Shown here: positions 1 through 7,709 of the stretch, in pieces
Layout: every line of letters starts with the position of its first letter
How positions within the stretch are numbered: the first letter of the stretch is position 1
Source: Cellulomonas humilata
Lineage (GTDB): Bacteria; Actinomycetota; Actinomycetes; Actinomycetales; Cellulomonadaceae
DNA length: 49,856 nt
Direction of reading: 5' to 3'
Assembly (NCBI RefSeq): GCF_013359775.1
Contig: NZ_JABMCI010000034.1
Span: 1 to 49,856 of the forward strand
Made by a program: the position numbers and the translations under genes
Notes under the pieces: model-generated
The model's input: the letters and a program-made list of their open reading frames with translations, nothing else
Database searches by the model: none
Told to the model about the DNA's origin: nothing

Positions 1-1
1 A

Positions 2-364
2 CCCGAGGCAGCGCCCGGCGCGTGGGCGCCCACGGGGCTGTCGTCCGGCACCGTCCCGGCGCCCCGGGCCGGCGGCGAGCCTGCGGCACCCGTGTTCGCC
101 GCGCCGCTCGGCGGTCGACCGGACCCCGTGCGTGACGGTGCCGCGCGGGACGACGACGACGACTACGACGACGACGAGGACGACGAAGAGCGCCCCCGGC
201 ACCCGTACACGTGGCTGCACCTCATCGTGCTCGCGCTCGTGGCGTTCGTCCTGGGCTTCCTGATCGTGCTCCTGCTCGGCAACACGACGGACGACGACCC
301 CGGCTCCACCGCCGCGGTCTCCGTCACCCACTCCACGACCGGCCTCTCGGCCGGACCTGTCTGA
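2..364 (+). CDS. C-terminal part of an acidic single-pass membrane protein, unknown function (5' partial)
   Basis: The reading frame is open from the left edge, so only the last 120 residues are visible. They hold a Pro/Ala/Gly-rich stretch, a tract of almost uninterrupted Asp/Glu residues (coded around 151-190), and one hydrophobic segment (WLHLIVLALVAFVLGFLIVL) followed by a short polar tail. This predicts a bitopic membrane protein with a disordered acidic region. It ends 19 bp before rsfS. A gene of this kind between nadD and rsfS is common in Cellulomonas-like genomes, which is recalled context and not shown here. No enzymatic motif is visible, so no function is assigned. Confidence 0.7.
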   Translation, partial: PEAAPGAWAPTGLSSGTVPAPRAGGEPAAPVFAAPLGGRPDPVRDGAARDDDDDYDDDEDDEERPRHPYTWLHLIVLALVAFVLGFLIVLLLGNTTDDDPGSTAAVSVTHSTTGLSAGPV

Positions 365-383
365 CCCCGAACCTAGGAGACCT

Positions 384-773
384 GTGGCTGCGACCGAACG
401 AGCGATCGAGCTGGCCCTGGCGGCCGCTCGTGCCGCGTCCGACATCAAGGCCGAGGAGATCATCGCGCTGGACGTCAGCGAGCAGCTGGTGCTCACCGAC
501 GTCTTCCTCATCGCCTCCGGCACCAACGAGCGGCAGGTCGGCGCCATCGTCGACGCCGTCGAGGAGGCGCTGTACAAGCTCGGCGCCAAGCCGATCCGGC
601 GCGAGGGCAAGGCCGCCGGGCGCTGGGTGCTCGTCGACTTCGGCGACGTCGTGGTGCACGTCCAGCACGCGGAGGACCGGGTGTACTACGCCCTCGAGCG
701 GCTGTGGAAGGACTGCCCCGTGATCGATCTCCCCGCCGACGCGCGGGGGACCGACGAGGGCGCCGACGCGTGA
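384..773 (+). CDS. rsfS: Ribosomal silencing factor RsfS (DUF143 family)
   Basis: This 129-residue protein has the length and layout of RsfS/RsfA. The family binds ribosomal protein uL14 and blocks subunit joining when nutrients are short. Diagnostic stretches are the N-terminal DIKAEEIIALDVSE, the central LIASGTNERQVGAIVD, and the C-terminal GRWVLVDFGDVVVHV followed by YYALERLWKD. The GTG start at 384 is chosen because an AGGAG sits at 375-379 at good spacing and the protein begins at the family's usual point. The stop overlaps the next gene's GTG by four bases (GTGA), which indicates translational coupling with the phosphatase downstream. Confidence 0.95.
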   Translation: MAATERAIELALAAARAASDIKAEEIIALDVSEQLVLTDVFLIASGTNERQVGAIVDAVEEALYKLGAKPIRREGKAAGRWVLVDFGDVVVHVQHAEDRVYYALERLWKDCPVIDLPADARGTDEGADA

Positions 774-1468
774 CGGCGGGGCGCCTGCTCCTGGTCCGGC
801 ACGGCCGGACCGCGTACAACTCCGAGGCGCGACTGCAGGGTCAGGTCGACATCCCGCTGGACGCCGTCGGCCGCTGGCAGGCCCGCACGGCCGCCGCGCG
901 CCTGCTGACACGGCACGAGCCGACGGTCATCGTCGCGTCCGATCTGAGTCGCGCGCACGAGACTGCGGGCTTCTTGGGGCGGGCGGCCGGGCTCGTCGTC
1001 GCCGTGGACGTCCGGCTGCGCGAGCGCGCGTTCGGGCTCTGGGAGGGCCTCACGGGCGAGGACCTGAAGCGCGACTGGGCCGACGAGTTCGCCGTCTGGC
1101 GCGCCGGTGGGCAGCCCGAGGGCGTCGGCGCGGAGACCCGTGCGGAAGTCGCTCAGCGCGCCCGGGAGGGGATCCTCGAGCACGCCGACGCGCTCGGCCC
1201 GCAGGACACGCTGGTCGTCGTCTCGCACGGCTCCGCCATCAGCTGCGCCGTCGGGGACCTGCTCGGTATGCCGACCGACTGGCACGGGTTCGCCGGCATG
1301 CTCAACGCGCACTGGACCGAGCTCGTCGCCACCCGCGGCGACTTCCTGCCTGCGTGGCGGATGGTCGGCTACAACCTCGGCCCTACCGACGCGTCGACCG
1401 ACTGGAACGCGGGACCGGACACCACGCACGAGTCCGAGGCGGATGCCGAGACCCGGGACCCCGATTAG
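770..1468 (+). CDS. Histidine phosphatase family protein (phosphoglycerate mutase-like)
   Basis: The 232-residue product belongs to the histidine phosphatase superfamily. The catalytic RHG motif appears near the N-terminus (LLLVRHGRTAYNSEARLQG), and the second catalytic His lies in VVVSHGSAISC near residue 150. These enzymes form a phosphohistidine intermediate; the substrate cannot be told from sequence. The GTG at 770 is preferred over an in-frame start 66 bp upstream because it overlaps the rsfS stop (GTGA) and places RHG where the family has it. An rsfS-phosphatase pair directly before a tRNA-Ala is a conserved actinobacterial arrangement, which supports a housekeeping role. Confidence 0.9.
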   Translation: MTAGRLLLVRHGRTAYNSEARLQGQVDIPLDAVGRWQARTAAARLLTRHEPTVIVASDLSRAHETAGFLGRAAGLVVAVDVRLRERAFGLWEGLTGEDLKRDWADEFAVWRAGGQPEGVGAETRAEVAQRAREGILEHADALGPQDTLVVVSHGSAISCAVGDLLGMPTDWHGFAGMLNAHWTELVATRGDFLPAWRMVGYNLGPTDASTDWNAGPDTTHESEADAETRDPD

Positions 1469-1539
1469 CGTTTGGGCCCGCGTTCGTTCTAAACTCTCCG
1501 AGCGCCTCCGGGCGTGAGTGATCCCCCTCGGGGGGTCGC

Positions 1540-1614
<75 letters not shown>

Positions 1615-1630
1615 GAAAGTGCTGGTCAGA

Positions 1631-1670
1631 GGCCACGCCAGGATCCTGAACACAGGAGCCTGACGTGGCC
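1631..1670 (+). terminator. Strong hairpin just behind tRNA-Ala, likely its terminator
   Basis: An 18-nt arm (1631-1648) and its near-perfect reverse complement (1653-1670) enclose a four-base AACA loop; 16 of 18 positions pair. There is no T-run after it, as is usual in high-GC actinobacteria. It begins 18 bp after the tRNA end, so a role in 3' processing or termination is likely. It could also belong to an old attachment-site region. Confidence 0.6.
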
Positions 1671-1672
1671 AC

Positions 1673-1690
1673 TGGACACTTAATGGACAC
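1673..1690 (+). repeat. TGGACA-N5-TGGACAC paired repeat, copy 1
   Basis: TGGACA at 1673-1678 and TGGACAC at 1684-1690 form two direct copies 11 bp apart; here the match extends to TGGACACTTA twice. The same arrangement recurs at 2981-2998, on the other side of the degraded tract. Closely spaced direct repeats of this sort resemble integrase arm-type sites, but that role is inferred. Confidence 0.45.
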
Positions 1691-1772
1691 TTATCGGTCC
1701 GGACTCGACCTGTCAGGGTCGACTCTCGGGCCTCCTGCCGCGTGTTGGGCCATGCTCCGCACACCTGCTGGC

Positions 1773-1980
1773 ATGGAGACCAATGTGACGTCGGCCACCG
1801 AGCCGGCGATGACCCCGTCTGAGCTCGCCGCCTACCTGTAGGTCAGCCCCCCGGCGCTGTACGACCTGCGCTCCCCGGGCCCGCGAGCCGCGCGGCTTTC
1901 GGGTCGGGCTGTGGCCGCGCTTCGGCCGCGCCGAGATCGCGGCGTGGCTCGCGCGACTGGGAGCCGCCGCCGGCGAGTGA
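1773..1980 (+). pseudogene. Degenerate helix-turn-helix (excisionase/MerR-type, HTH_17) gene
   Basis: Reading from ATG 1773 gives a short leader and then MTPSELAAYL, the usual opening of small excisionase-like HTH proteins. An in-frame TAG interrupts at the point where Gly is expected (AAYL*VSPPALYDLR). A frameshift is then needed to continue with RGFRVG and finally RAEIAAWLARL, the second recognisable part of the fold, which ends at TGA 1978-1980. Both halves are in the right order and at the right spacing, so this is a decayed gene and not chance similarity. Its position about 160 bp behind tRNA-Ala suggests a remnant of an integrated mobile element. Confidence 0.7.
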
Positions 1981-2172
1981 CACGCACCAAGCGCAGGCAC
2001 GTGAGCCGGGGTCGATCGGGGACCGCGATCGGAACGTTCGATGGGACACTCGCGCTTCCCGGCCTTGGTGTTCGTCCGACGGGATCAATGTCTCGAGCGT
2101 CTCGTGCCCAGACGAGCTCGACTGGCTTGAGTTCCATCAGAGTGAGCCCGTGCCGTTCGACGTTCTCGGAAC
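1981..2172. other. Intergenic remnant region, no gene supported
   Basis: Short open frames exist on both strands, but none has a recognisable domain, a plausible ribosome-binding site or a continuous family match. It is most simply part of the same degraded tract as the HTH pseudogene. Confidence 0.4.
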
Positions 2173-2706
2173 TCAGGCGTAGACCGGGAATGGTCCCTCG
2201 TCGCCTCCGGTTCCCCACGGCTCGTCGAACGCTCCGTCGTCGTCCAGCGTCTCCGGCGGCCGGCTTGGTGCGCCGAGCTCGCCGAGCTCGCCGATCGCTG
2301 CGCTGACGGCGTCGAACACTCGCGGCAGCTCGCGACGGAGCTCGCTCACCCGCCAGTCCGCGAGAGTCCCGTCGGGCTCGAAGACGAGCAGGGACAGCAC
2401 TCCGTCGACGTGCGCATATGCGAGGGCAACGAGGGTCCACGACTGGTCCGGGAGGACGCGAGCCAGAACCTCCCGGTAGGCGGTCCATGCAGTGGTGTCC
2501 AGGAGCTTGACCTGTGGCAGGTCGGCTGGATCGCGCGAGCGTGTGGCCCTGATGACCGTCGCGAACGTGAGGAGCTCTGTCCCGACGAGGCGTGCGGCCG
2601 CTCGAGCGGCCGACTTGGTCGTGGAGCGCTCGCGCAACGTCAGGACCACAAGATTGAGCATTGCCCCGACGACGACGCCGATGAGTCCGAAGATCGCGCC
2701 TGTCAT
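2173..2706 (-). CDS. Hypothetical membrane-anchored protein, 177 aa
   Basis: The ATG at 2706 is chosen because AGGGGTGG lies a few bases upstream on the coding strand and the protein then opens directly with a hydrophobic helix (MTGAIFGLIGVVVGAMLNLV). The rest is soluble and mostly helical: a basic stretch after the membrane segment, a middle part rich in Leu and Ala, and an acidic, Pro/Gly-containing tail. The pattern suits an N-terminally anchored protein with a cytoplasmic domain. No known domain is recognised. It sits alone in the variable tract between tRNA-Ala and the glycosyltransferase and may be accessory DNA. Confidence 0.65.
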   Translation of the reverse strand: MTGAIFGLIGVVVGAMLNLVVLTLRERSTTKSAARAAARLVGTELLTFATVIRATRSRDPADLPQVKLLDTTAWTAYREVLARVLPDQSWTLVALAYAHVDGVLSLLVFEPDGTLADWRVSELRRELPRVFDAVSAAIGELGELGAPSRPPETLDDDGAFDEPWGTGGDEGPFPVYA

Positions 2707-3101
2707 CTCTGACCACCCCTGGGCGGGCGCGCGCACGGGCGCGCTCAGGCACTACATCTACAAGGGGTCGACCGCGCAGCGCAAGGAACGTCCCCCTCTA
2801 GCTTGCCGAGCAGCGGCGGAGGGCTCAGTGGTCCTCGAGGGAGAACTCGTACCTCTTGCGGCCCGAGTTTCCGCGCCAGCGGGGCTCAGGGCGGAGATGG
2901 ACGGGGCTGACGAGGTGGCCCCGTGCGGCTGCCCATTCGTGGCAGCTCGCGAGCGTTCCGACCGGTCGGGCGGGTCGCGATGGACAGAACATGGACACCT
3001 TGCGCGCCCACGGGCTCGAATATCGCCGAACGGGTGCACCGAGGCGGTGGATCCACGAGCACGTCGGTGCTCGCCGGCGGTCGGTCGTGCCAGCATGAGG
3101 C
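2707..3101. other. 395-bp gap without a supported gene
   Basis: Several overlapping frames are open but read as low-complexity Arg/Ala/Ser. A minus-strand frame ending near 2825 has a tail with ordinary amino-acid usage (GRKRYEFSLEDH), which may be the end of a decayed gene, but no intact start or domain can be shown. The second TGGACA repeat pair lies at 2981-2998. Confidence 0.4.
2981..2998 (+). repeat. TGGACA-N5-TGGACAC paired repeat, copy 2
   Basis: TGGACA at 2981-2986 and TGGACAC at 2992-2998 repeat the spacing and sequence of the pair at 1673-1690, with a different five-base spacer. The two copies lie about 1.3 kb apart and roughly bracket the tract with the HTH pseudogene. Confidence 0.4.
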
Positions 3102-3947
3102 GTGCTGAGCGTGAGCGTGATCGTGACCGCGTTCGACCAGGGCGAACTGGTCGCCGAAGCGGTCGAGTCGGTCCTGCGCCAGACCCGCGTCCCGGATGCC
3201 GTCATCGTGGTCGACGACGGCTCGACCGACGACGAGTCGGTTGACGTCATCGAGCGGCTGCAGGGGGACGCTCGTGTCAGGGTGCTGCGTCAGTCCAACC
3301 GTGGGGTCGGCGCGGCCCGGAACGCGGGGATCGCCGCTGCGGCGACCGACCTCGTGGCCGTGCTGGACGGCGACGACCGCCTCGCGCCGACGTTCCTCGA
3401 GCGGACGGTCGCGGCACTGGAGGGCGACCCCGGCGCACGTGCCGCCTCGTCGTGGCTGCATGCGCACGGCGTGATCGACGCGGTCGTGCGGCCCGGCGGA
3501 GGGTCGGCGGTCGACTTCCTGCACCGCAACGCCTGCCCTGCGACCGCGGTGGTCCGCCGCGACGCCTGGCGTGCGTGCGGCGGCTACGACGAGGACATGC
3601 GCAGCGGGTTCGAGGACTGGGACTTCTTCCTGTCACTCGTGGGCGACGGCGGGCACGTCACCGTCGTACCCGAGCCGCTCATCGAGTACCGGACGGCGCC
3701 CGCCTCCGCGAACGTCCGCTCCATGGACCACCGGCTCGAGCTCTATGGCCGGCTCGTCGACAAGCACCACGCGGTCTTCGAGCGGCACGTGCGGGAGGTG
3801 CTCCTGGCGCTCGAGGCCCGCGCCATGGACGCCGCCGGACGGTGGGAGGACCTCGTGTCTGCGGACCGCTCACTGCCGGTCGGGGAGGTCACGTACGGCG
3901 ACGGCGGCATGGCCGCGGCCGTCCGGATCGCCGTCCGCCGCGGCTGA
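3102..3947 (+). CDS. Family 2 glycosyltransferase (GT-A fold)
   Basis: The 281-residue protein opens with the GT2 nucleotide-binding strand (SVIVTAFDQG). VVDDGSTDD follows around residues 36-44, AARNAGI near 71, and the metal-binding VLDGDDR around 87-93. SGFEDWDFFL near residue 169 carries the ED acceptor-side motif. It would move a sugar from an NDP-sugar to an acceptor; neither is identifiable. There is no membrane segment, so it is cytoplasmic or peripheral. The gene stands alone and its 3' end overlaps the convergent MATE gene by 78 bp. GTG 3102 is used because the family's first strand starts right after it. Confidence 0.88.
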   Translation: MLSVSVIVTAFDQGELVAEAVESVLRQTRVPDAVIVVDDGSTDDESVDVIERLQGDARVRVLRQSNRGVGAARNAGIAAAATDLVAVLDGDDRLAPTFLERTVAALEGDPGARAASSWLHAHGVIDAVVRPGGGSAVDFLHRNACPATAVVRRDAWRACGGYDEDMRSGFEDWDFFLSLVGDGGHVTVVPEPLIEYRTAPASANVRSMDHRLELYGRLVDKHHAVFERHVREVLLALEARAMDAAGRWEDLVSADRSLPVGEVTYGDGGMAAAVRIAVRRG

Positions 3948-5291
3948 CCCCGCGGGGACGTCGAGTCGGCGCAGGACCAGGAGCGCGATGCCCGCGGAGA
4001 CGAGCTCGCCCGCGGCCAGTCCGGTCCAGGTGCCGGTGGGGCCGGTGTGGCCGAGGGCGAGCACGAGCGGGATCTTGACGAGAAGGAGGGTTCCGACGGA
4101 GATGACGTAGGACGGTCGTGGTCTGCCCAGGGCCTGGAAGTACGCGGAGACCAGTGGTGTGACGCCGGCGGCGGCGAACCCGATCGCCAGGATGCGCAGA
4201 GCGTCGGCGGACTCGGAGCGGACGGCGGCGTCGTCGACGAACGCGGCAGTGATGGGCTCGGCGAGCAGCGCGACGGAGCCCGCGGCGACGGTGCTGTAGA
4301 CGAGGGTGGCGCGCAGCGACAGGGTCCGGGCGCGTCGCACGCGTGCGGTGAGCCGGCGACCGGCGTTGTACCCGACGATCGGCTGCATCCCCTGGCTGAT
4401 GCCGAGCTGCGGCATCGCGACGAAGGTCTGGATGCGGGAGCAGATCGCGAACGCGGCGAGCGCGGAGAGCGCCGTGGTGGCGGCGGCCACCCGGGACAGC
4501 GAGGTGTTGACGACCACGACGAGCAGGGTGGCGCCGAAGCCGGCGAGGAACGAGGGGGCGCCGATGCCCACGAGGGTGCGGACCGTCGGGAGGTGGGGAC
4601 GCAGGTCGGACCTGCGGACGCGGTAGGGCCGGTGCCGCTGGGCGAAGAAGAACCACATGCTCATGGCGGCGGAGACGGCCTGGCCGCCGACGGTCCCCAG
4701 GGCGGCTCCACGGACGCCCAGGTCCAGGCCGAAGATGAGCAGCGGATCGAGGGTGATCTGGACGGCGACGGGGACCACCCAGAGCATCGTGGCGAACCGC
4801 ATCCGACCCTCGGCACGGACGAGGCTGGAGAACCCGGTCGAGACGATCGCGCCGGCCAGGATGATCTGGGCGTACTCGCGTGCGTAGCCCAGGGTCTCGC
4901 CGTGGGCGCCGAGCAGCCGCAGGAGCGGCTCGAGCCCGGTCAGCCCGATCACCGTCGTCGTGACGGCGGCGGCCCAGAACACGACGAAGGCGTTCCCGGC
5001 CGCGCGTGCCGCTGTGCTCGTGTCGCCGGCACCGAGGTGCCGGGAGACGACCGAGGCTGCTCCGACGCCGAGGGCGGTCGAGACCGCGCCCAGCGCCAGG
5101 AGCAGCGGCGCGACGAGGTTGACCGCCGCCATCGCGGTCGTCCCGACGCCGCGGGCGACGAACCAGGCGTTGGTCAGCGCGTAGATCCCATAGACCCCGA
5201 CCGCGATGGTGGTCTGGGTGCAGGCGTGCCACAGCAGGCGCCCGACGGGCCGTTCGCCCAGGGCGGCGGCATCGAGCGTGCGGGTGCTCAC
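3870..5291 (-). CDS. MATE-family efflux transporter
   Basis: The 473-residue product is almost entirely hydrophobic, with about twelve membrane helices and internal two-fold similarity, as in the MATE/DinF/NorM family of cation-coupled multidrug exporters. Recognisable parts are the first-half LVAPLLLALGAVSTALGVGAASVVSRHLGAG (quoted in pieces: ALGVGAASVVSRHLGAG) and the second-half PQLGISQGMQPIVGYNAG. The GTG at 5291 is selected because it overlaps the stop of the phosphotransferase gene (GTGA). The open frame extends far upstream, but only as a shadow of that gene. The tail runs 78 bp into the opposing glycosyltransferase. Substrate unknown. Confidence 0.9.
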   Translation of the reverse strand: MSTRTLDAAALGERPVGRLLWHACTQTTIAVGVYGIYALTNAWFVARGVGTTAMAAVNLVAPLLLALGAVSTALGVGAASVVSRHLGAGDTSTAARAAGNAFVVFWAAAVTTTVIGLTGLEPLLRLLGAHGETLGYAREYAQIILAGAIVSTGFSSLVRAEGRMRFATMLWVVPVAVQITLDPLLIFGLDLGVRGAALGTVGGQAVSAAMSMWFFFAQRHRPYRVRRSDLRPHLPTVRTLVGIGAPSFLAGFGATLLVVVVNTSLSRVAAATTALSALAAFAICSRIQTFVAMPQLGISQGMQPIVGYNAGRRLTARVRRARTLSLRATLVYSTVAAGSVALLAEPITAAFVDDAAVRSESADALRILAIGFAAAGVTPLVSAYFQALGRPRPSYVISVGTLLLVKIPLVLALGHTGPTGTWTGLAAGELVSAGIALLVLRRLDVPAGSAAADGDPDGRGHAAVAVRDLPDRQ

Positions 5292-6274
5292 GGCTCGGTG
5301 AGCAGGCGCATCATCGTGTCGATCTGCTTGCGTGCCCAGTCGTACTGGGTGGGTGTCGTGTGTCCGCGGTACACGGTCTCGATCGCCATGATGACGACCA
5401 GGTGCAGGCAGTACAGGCCTCGGCGGGTCTGCTCCCTCGGGGTGAGCTGCTCCTGGCCGTAGCCGCGCATGAACGCGGTCGGGTCGCCGAAGTCGGACAG
5501 ATAGGTGCCGGCGAAACCGGCCTCCATCAGCGGGTCCCCGTACAGGGCTCGTTCGTGGTCGATGATCGTGACGATCCTGCCGTCGCGCACCATGACGTTG
5601 GAGTCCCAGAGGTCCCACTCGACGAACCTCGGCTCGATGACCTCGTCGAGGACGTCTGCGTGCAGGGCGACGACCTTGCGGATCTCGTCGTAGTCCCGGC
5701 CGATGTCGACGCTCCGTGCCTCCCCGGCGGCAAGGACGTCCTCGACGAGGCCGGTGAACACGACCCGCCACGACGGGTCACCCGGGCCGGCGAGCGGTCC
5801 GAACCAGCTCCCGCGGATCGAGTTCAGCTCGCGGTTGGCAGCGCCGAGAGCCTCGTTGTACGCGGCGCGCCGCTCGGTGCCCAGGCCGTCGGTGATGATG
5901 CCGAAGTTCTCGGCGTCGACGAACGGCATGAAGAAGTAGTCGGCGTCGACGAGCTCGTGGCTCAGGTCGGCGTGGTCGACCTGCGGGACCGGGACGTCGG
6001 TGCGTGCCGCGATCAGCGCCAGCGCGTCGAGCTCGATGCGCATCGCGCCGCGCTCGGCGGGCATCACGGGCACGCCCCGCGGCGGCGCGATCTTCACGAC
6101 CACGGCCCGGCCGTCGCGCAGCAGGATCCGGTAGGCGACGTTGAACCAGCCGTGCCCCAGCTCCTCGAGCCAGGTGTCCGGCTCGCCGGTGGGCACCTGC
6201 TCGGCGCCGTAGGCACGCTCGACCATCGCACGCAGCGTCGCGGGCGTCTGGCGGTTCTTCGTGATGCTCTCCAT
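5288..6274 (-). CDS. Aminoglycoside phosphotransferase-like kinase, substrate unknown
   Basis: This 328-residue protein has the protein-kinase-like APH fold: a Lys in the N-lobe (VVVK, K61), a catalytic loop EWDLWDSN (D221, N226) and a metal-binding DHE (D239). The loop usually reads HxD; here the His is replaced by Glu, while the catalytic Asp and Asn are kept. The WDLWD/ERALYGDPLME style belongs to an uncharacterised APH branch, so antibiotic resistance should not be assumed. It lies 52 bp after the co-directional LacI gene and overlaps the MATE gene by four bases, which suggests a LacI-kinase-exporter transcript. Confidence 0.82.
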   Translation of the reverse strand: MESITKNRQTPATLRAMVERAYGAEQVPTGEPDTWLEELGHGWFNVAYRILLRDGRAVVVKIAPPRGVPVMPAERGAMRIELDALALIAARTDVPVPQVDHADLSHELVDADYFFMPFVDAENFGIITDGLGTERRAAYNEALGAANRELNSIRGSWFGPLAGPGDPSWRVVFTGLVEDVLAAGEARSVDIGRDYDEIRKVVALHADVLDEVIEPRFVEWDLWDSNVMVRDGRIVTIIDHERALYGDPLMEAGFAGTYLSDFGDPTAFMRGYGQEQLTPREQTRRGLYCLHLVVIMAIETVYRGHTTPTQYDWARKQIDTMMRLLTEP

Positions 6275-6326
6275 CGAGTCCTCATCGTCGTGCGGCGGGG
6301 CGTTCCAGGCGCCTCAACGTTCGGGT

Positions 6327-7358
6327 TCAGCGTGGAGGGGGTCCGGTGCTCGCCCGGACGACGAGCTCCGTGGGCACGACCGTCAGGGCCGGCGGTGGGA
6401 CGGACCTCGACCGGAGCTGACCGACGACGAGGGTGATGAGGGCGCGGCCGATGGCATGGAAGTCCTGCCGGACGGTCGTCAGGGGCGGTGAGGTCCAGCC
6501 GGCGACGGCGATGTCGTCGAAGCCCACCACGGACACGTCGTCGGGCACGCGGCGACCGGCCTCGTGCAGCGCCCGCACCAGGCCGAGCGCCATCTCGTCG
6601 TTGGCGCAGAACACGGCGGTGACGTCGGGGTCGGCTGCGAGCCGAAGCCCTGCCTCGTAGCCGTCGTGCGCGCTCCAGTCTCCGTACACCGGCTCGGGTG
6701 GACGTATTCCGGCTTCCAGGAGACAGCGGCGCCAGGTGGCGCTGCGTACGAGGGCGTGCTCCGAGTCCCGCGGCCCAGCGAGGTGGTGCACGGTGCGGTG
6801 TCCCAGGCCGAGCAGGTGGCGCATGGCATCCTCGCTGCCCTGGACCTGGTCGGCGGTGACGGTGGGGTAGTGGCCCGCGAACTTGGAGAAGGACACCGCC
6901 ACGGGCATGCCCGCGGGCAGCGCCAGCGTCGCCGGCGACGCCTGCTCGGCCCGCATGATGACGAGGCCGTCGATGGCCTGGTGCGAGATGCGGTGCGCTG
7001 CGTTGTCCCAGCTCTCCCGAGCGGGGTTGCGCACGTGGAGGAGCGTGACCGAGTAGTCCTCGAGCGCGGCGGCTTCGACCAGGGCCTCGACGGTAAGGGC
7101 TTCGCCGGTGCGCTGGAAGCCGGTCGAGAGCACCCCGATGGCGCCGAAGGTGCCGTTCCGCAGCGCCTGGGCCGCCCGGTTCGGCGAGTACCCGAGCTGG
7201 TCCATCGCGTGCACGACCTTCGCGCGGGTGCTCGGTCGGACCGAGTCGGCACCGGTCGAGACGCGCGAGACCGTCTGGGGTGAGACCCCGGCAAGACGCG
7301 CGACGTCGCCGATAGAAGGACCTGAGCGACGACGGCCAGGTGCTGACGCGGTTGTCAT
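6327..7358 (-). CDS. LacI-family transcriptional regulator of the ABC/GH2 operon
   Basis: The 343-residue protein has an N-terminal LacI helix-turn-helix (GDVARLAGVSPQTVSRV, about residues 17-33), a hinge-helix region (SPNRAAQALRNG) and a sugar-binding periplasmic-protein-like core ending in the usual SVVGFDDIAVAGWTSPPLTTV. It is divergent from the ABC transporter and beta-galactosidase genes. Two copies of a TGGTGACGTCACCA palindrome lie in the shared intergenic region, so it probably represses that operon and itself, with release by a galactoside. A -10-like TAGCAT (coding strand) ends six bases before the ATG, which suggests a leaderless transcript. Confidence 0.92.
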   Translation of the reverse strand: MTTASAPGRRRSGPSIGDVARLAGVSPQTVSRVSTGADSVRPSTRAKVVHAMDQLGYSPNRAAQALRNGTFGAIGVLSTGFQRTGEALTVEALVEAAALEDYSVTLLHVRNPARESWDNAAHRISHQAIDGLVIMRAEQASPATLALPAGMPVAVSFSKFAGHYPTVTADQVQGSEDAMRHLLGLGHRTVHHLAGPRDSEHALVRSATWRRCLLEAGIRPPEPVYGDWSAHDGYEAGLRLAADPDVTAVFCANDEMALGLVRALHEAGRRVPDDVSVVGFDDIAVAGWTSPPLTTVRQDFHAIGRALITLVVGQLRSRSVPPPALTVVPTELVVRASTGPPPR

Positions 7359-7364
7359 GGCGAG

Positions 7365-7370
7365 ATGCTA
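7365..7370 (-). promoter_or_regulatory. -10 element of the LacI gene at 6327-7358, leaderless start
   Basis: On the minus strand the hexamer TAGCAT ends six bases before the ATG at 7358, and no Shine-Dalgarno is present. Transcription would begin at or next to the start codon. The upstream palindrome at 7384-7399 covers the expected -35 region, consistent with autoregulation. Confidence 0.5.
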
Positions 7371-7383
7371 GTGGGGATTCACG

Positions 7384-7399
7384 ATGGTGACGTCACCAT
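7384..7399. promoter_or_regulatory. LacI-type operator O1 (16-bp perfect palindrome)
   Basis: ATGGTGACGTCACCAT is a perfect palindrome with the central CG typical of LacI-family operators. It lies 25 bp upstream of the divergent LacI start, over that gene's probable -35 region. A second copy of its 14-bp core lies 78 bp away, centre to centre. Confidence 0.75.
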
Positions 7400-7462
7400 G
7401 TGCCGAACTTGCACAGCAGACCGTTACCAAAGCGTCGCCTAACGAGTCGATTCGCGCTGCTA

Positions 7463-7476
7463 TGGTGACGTCACCA
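7463..7476. promoter_or_regulatory. LacI-type operator O2 (14-bp perfect palindrome)
   Basis: TGGTGACGTCACCA repeats the core of O1 exactly. It overlaps a -10-like TATGGT at 7461-7466, so binding here would block the promoter of the solute-binding-protein operon. Two identical operators 78 bp apart could allow looping. Confidence 0.72.
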
Positions 7477-7491
7477 AACGCCGAACAGGGT

Positions 7492-7513
7492 CGAGCGACA
7501 CAGATGTCGCTCG
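7492..7513 (+). promoter_or_regulatory. Leader hairpin upstream of the ABC operon
   Basis: CGAGCGAC (7492-7499) and GTCGCTCG (7506-7513) are exact complements around a six-base loop. It lies in a leader of roughly 230 bp between O2 and the lipoprotein start, in which no gene is seen. It may influence mRNA stability; no riboswitch class is recognised. Confidence 0.35.
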
Positions 7514-7709
7514 TGGTCGATGTGGACCAGACTCCACGGCGCAGAGCTGGTAGACCGCCTGACCTCAGCACGGCGCACGACCTCCACACAGCACAGTCGA
7601 CCTGTCCCGCCCACCCGCCGCGACGTCGCGGAGGACGAGCGGGAGCCGGCGGCTCGGCGAGAGCCGGCGACGGTCCACGGGACGACCAACAGCACGAAGG
7701 GATCACCCG

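Noticed and set aside
2825..3096. Minus-strand frame ending in a normal-looking tail (GRKRYEFSLEDH)
   Set aside because: No start, ribosome-binding site or domain could be supported; at most a decayed gene end in the scar region.
5288..6274. Aminoglycoside resistance gene
   Set aside because: Fold matches APH, but the branch-specific loop and the His-to-Glu change give no support for an antibiotic substrate.
7514..7709. Riboswitch in the long leader of the ABC operon
   Set aside because: Apart from the hairpin at 7492-7513 no conserved riboswitch core was recognised; LacI operators already explain control.
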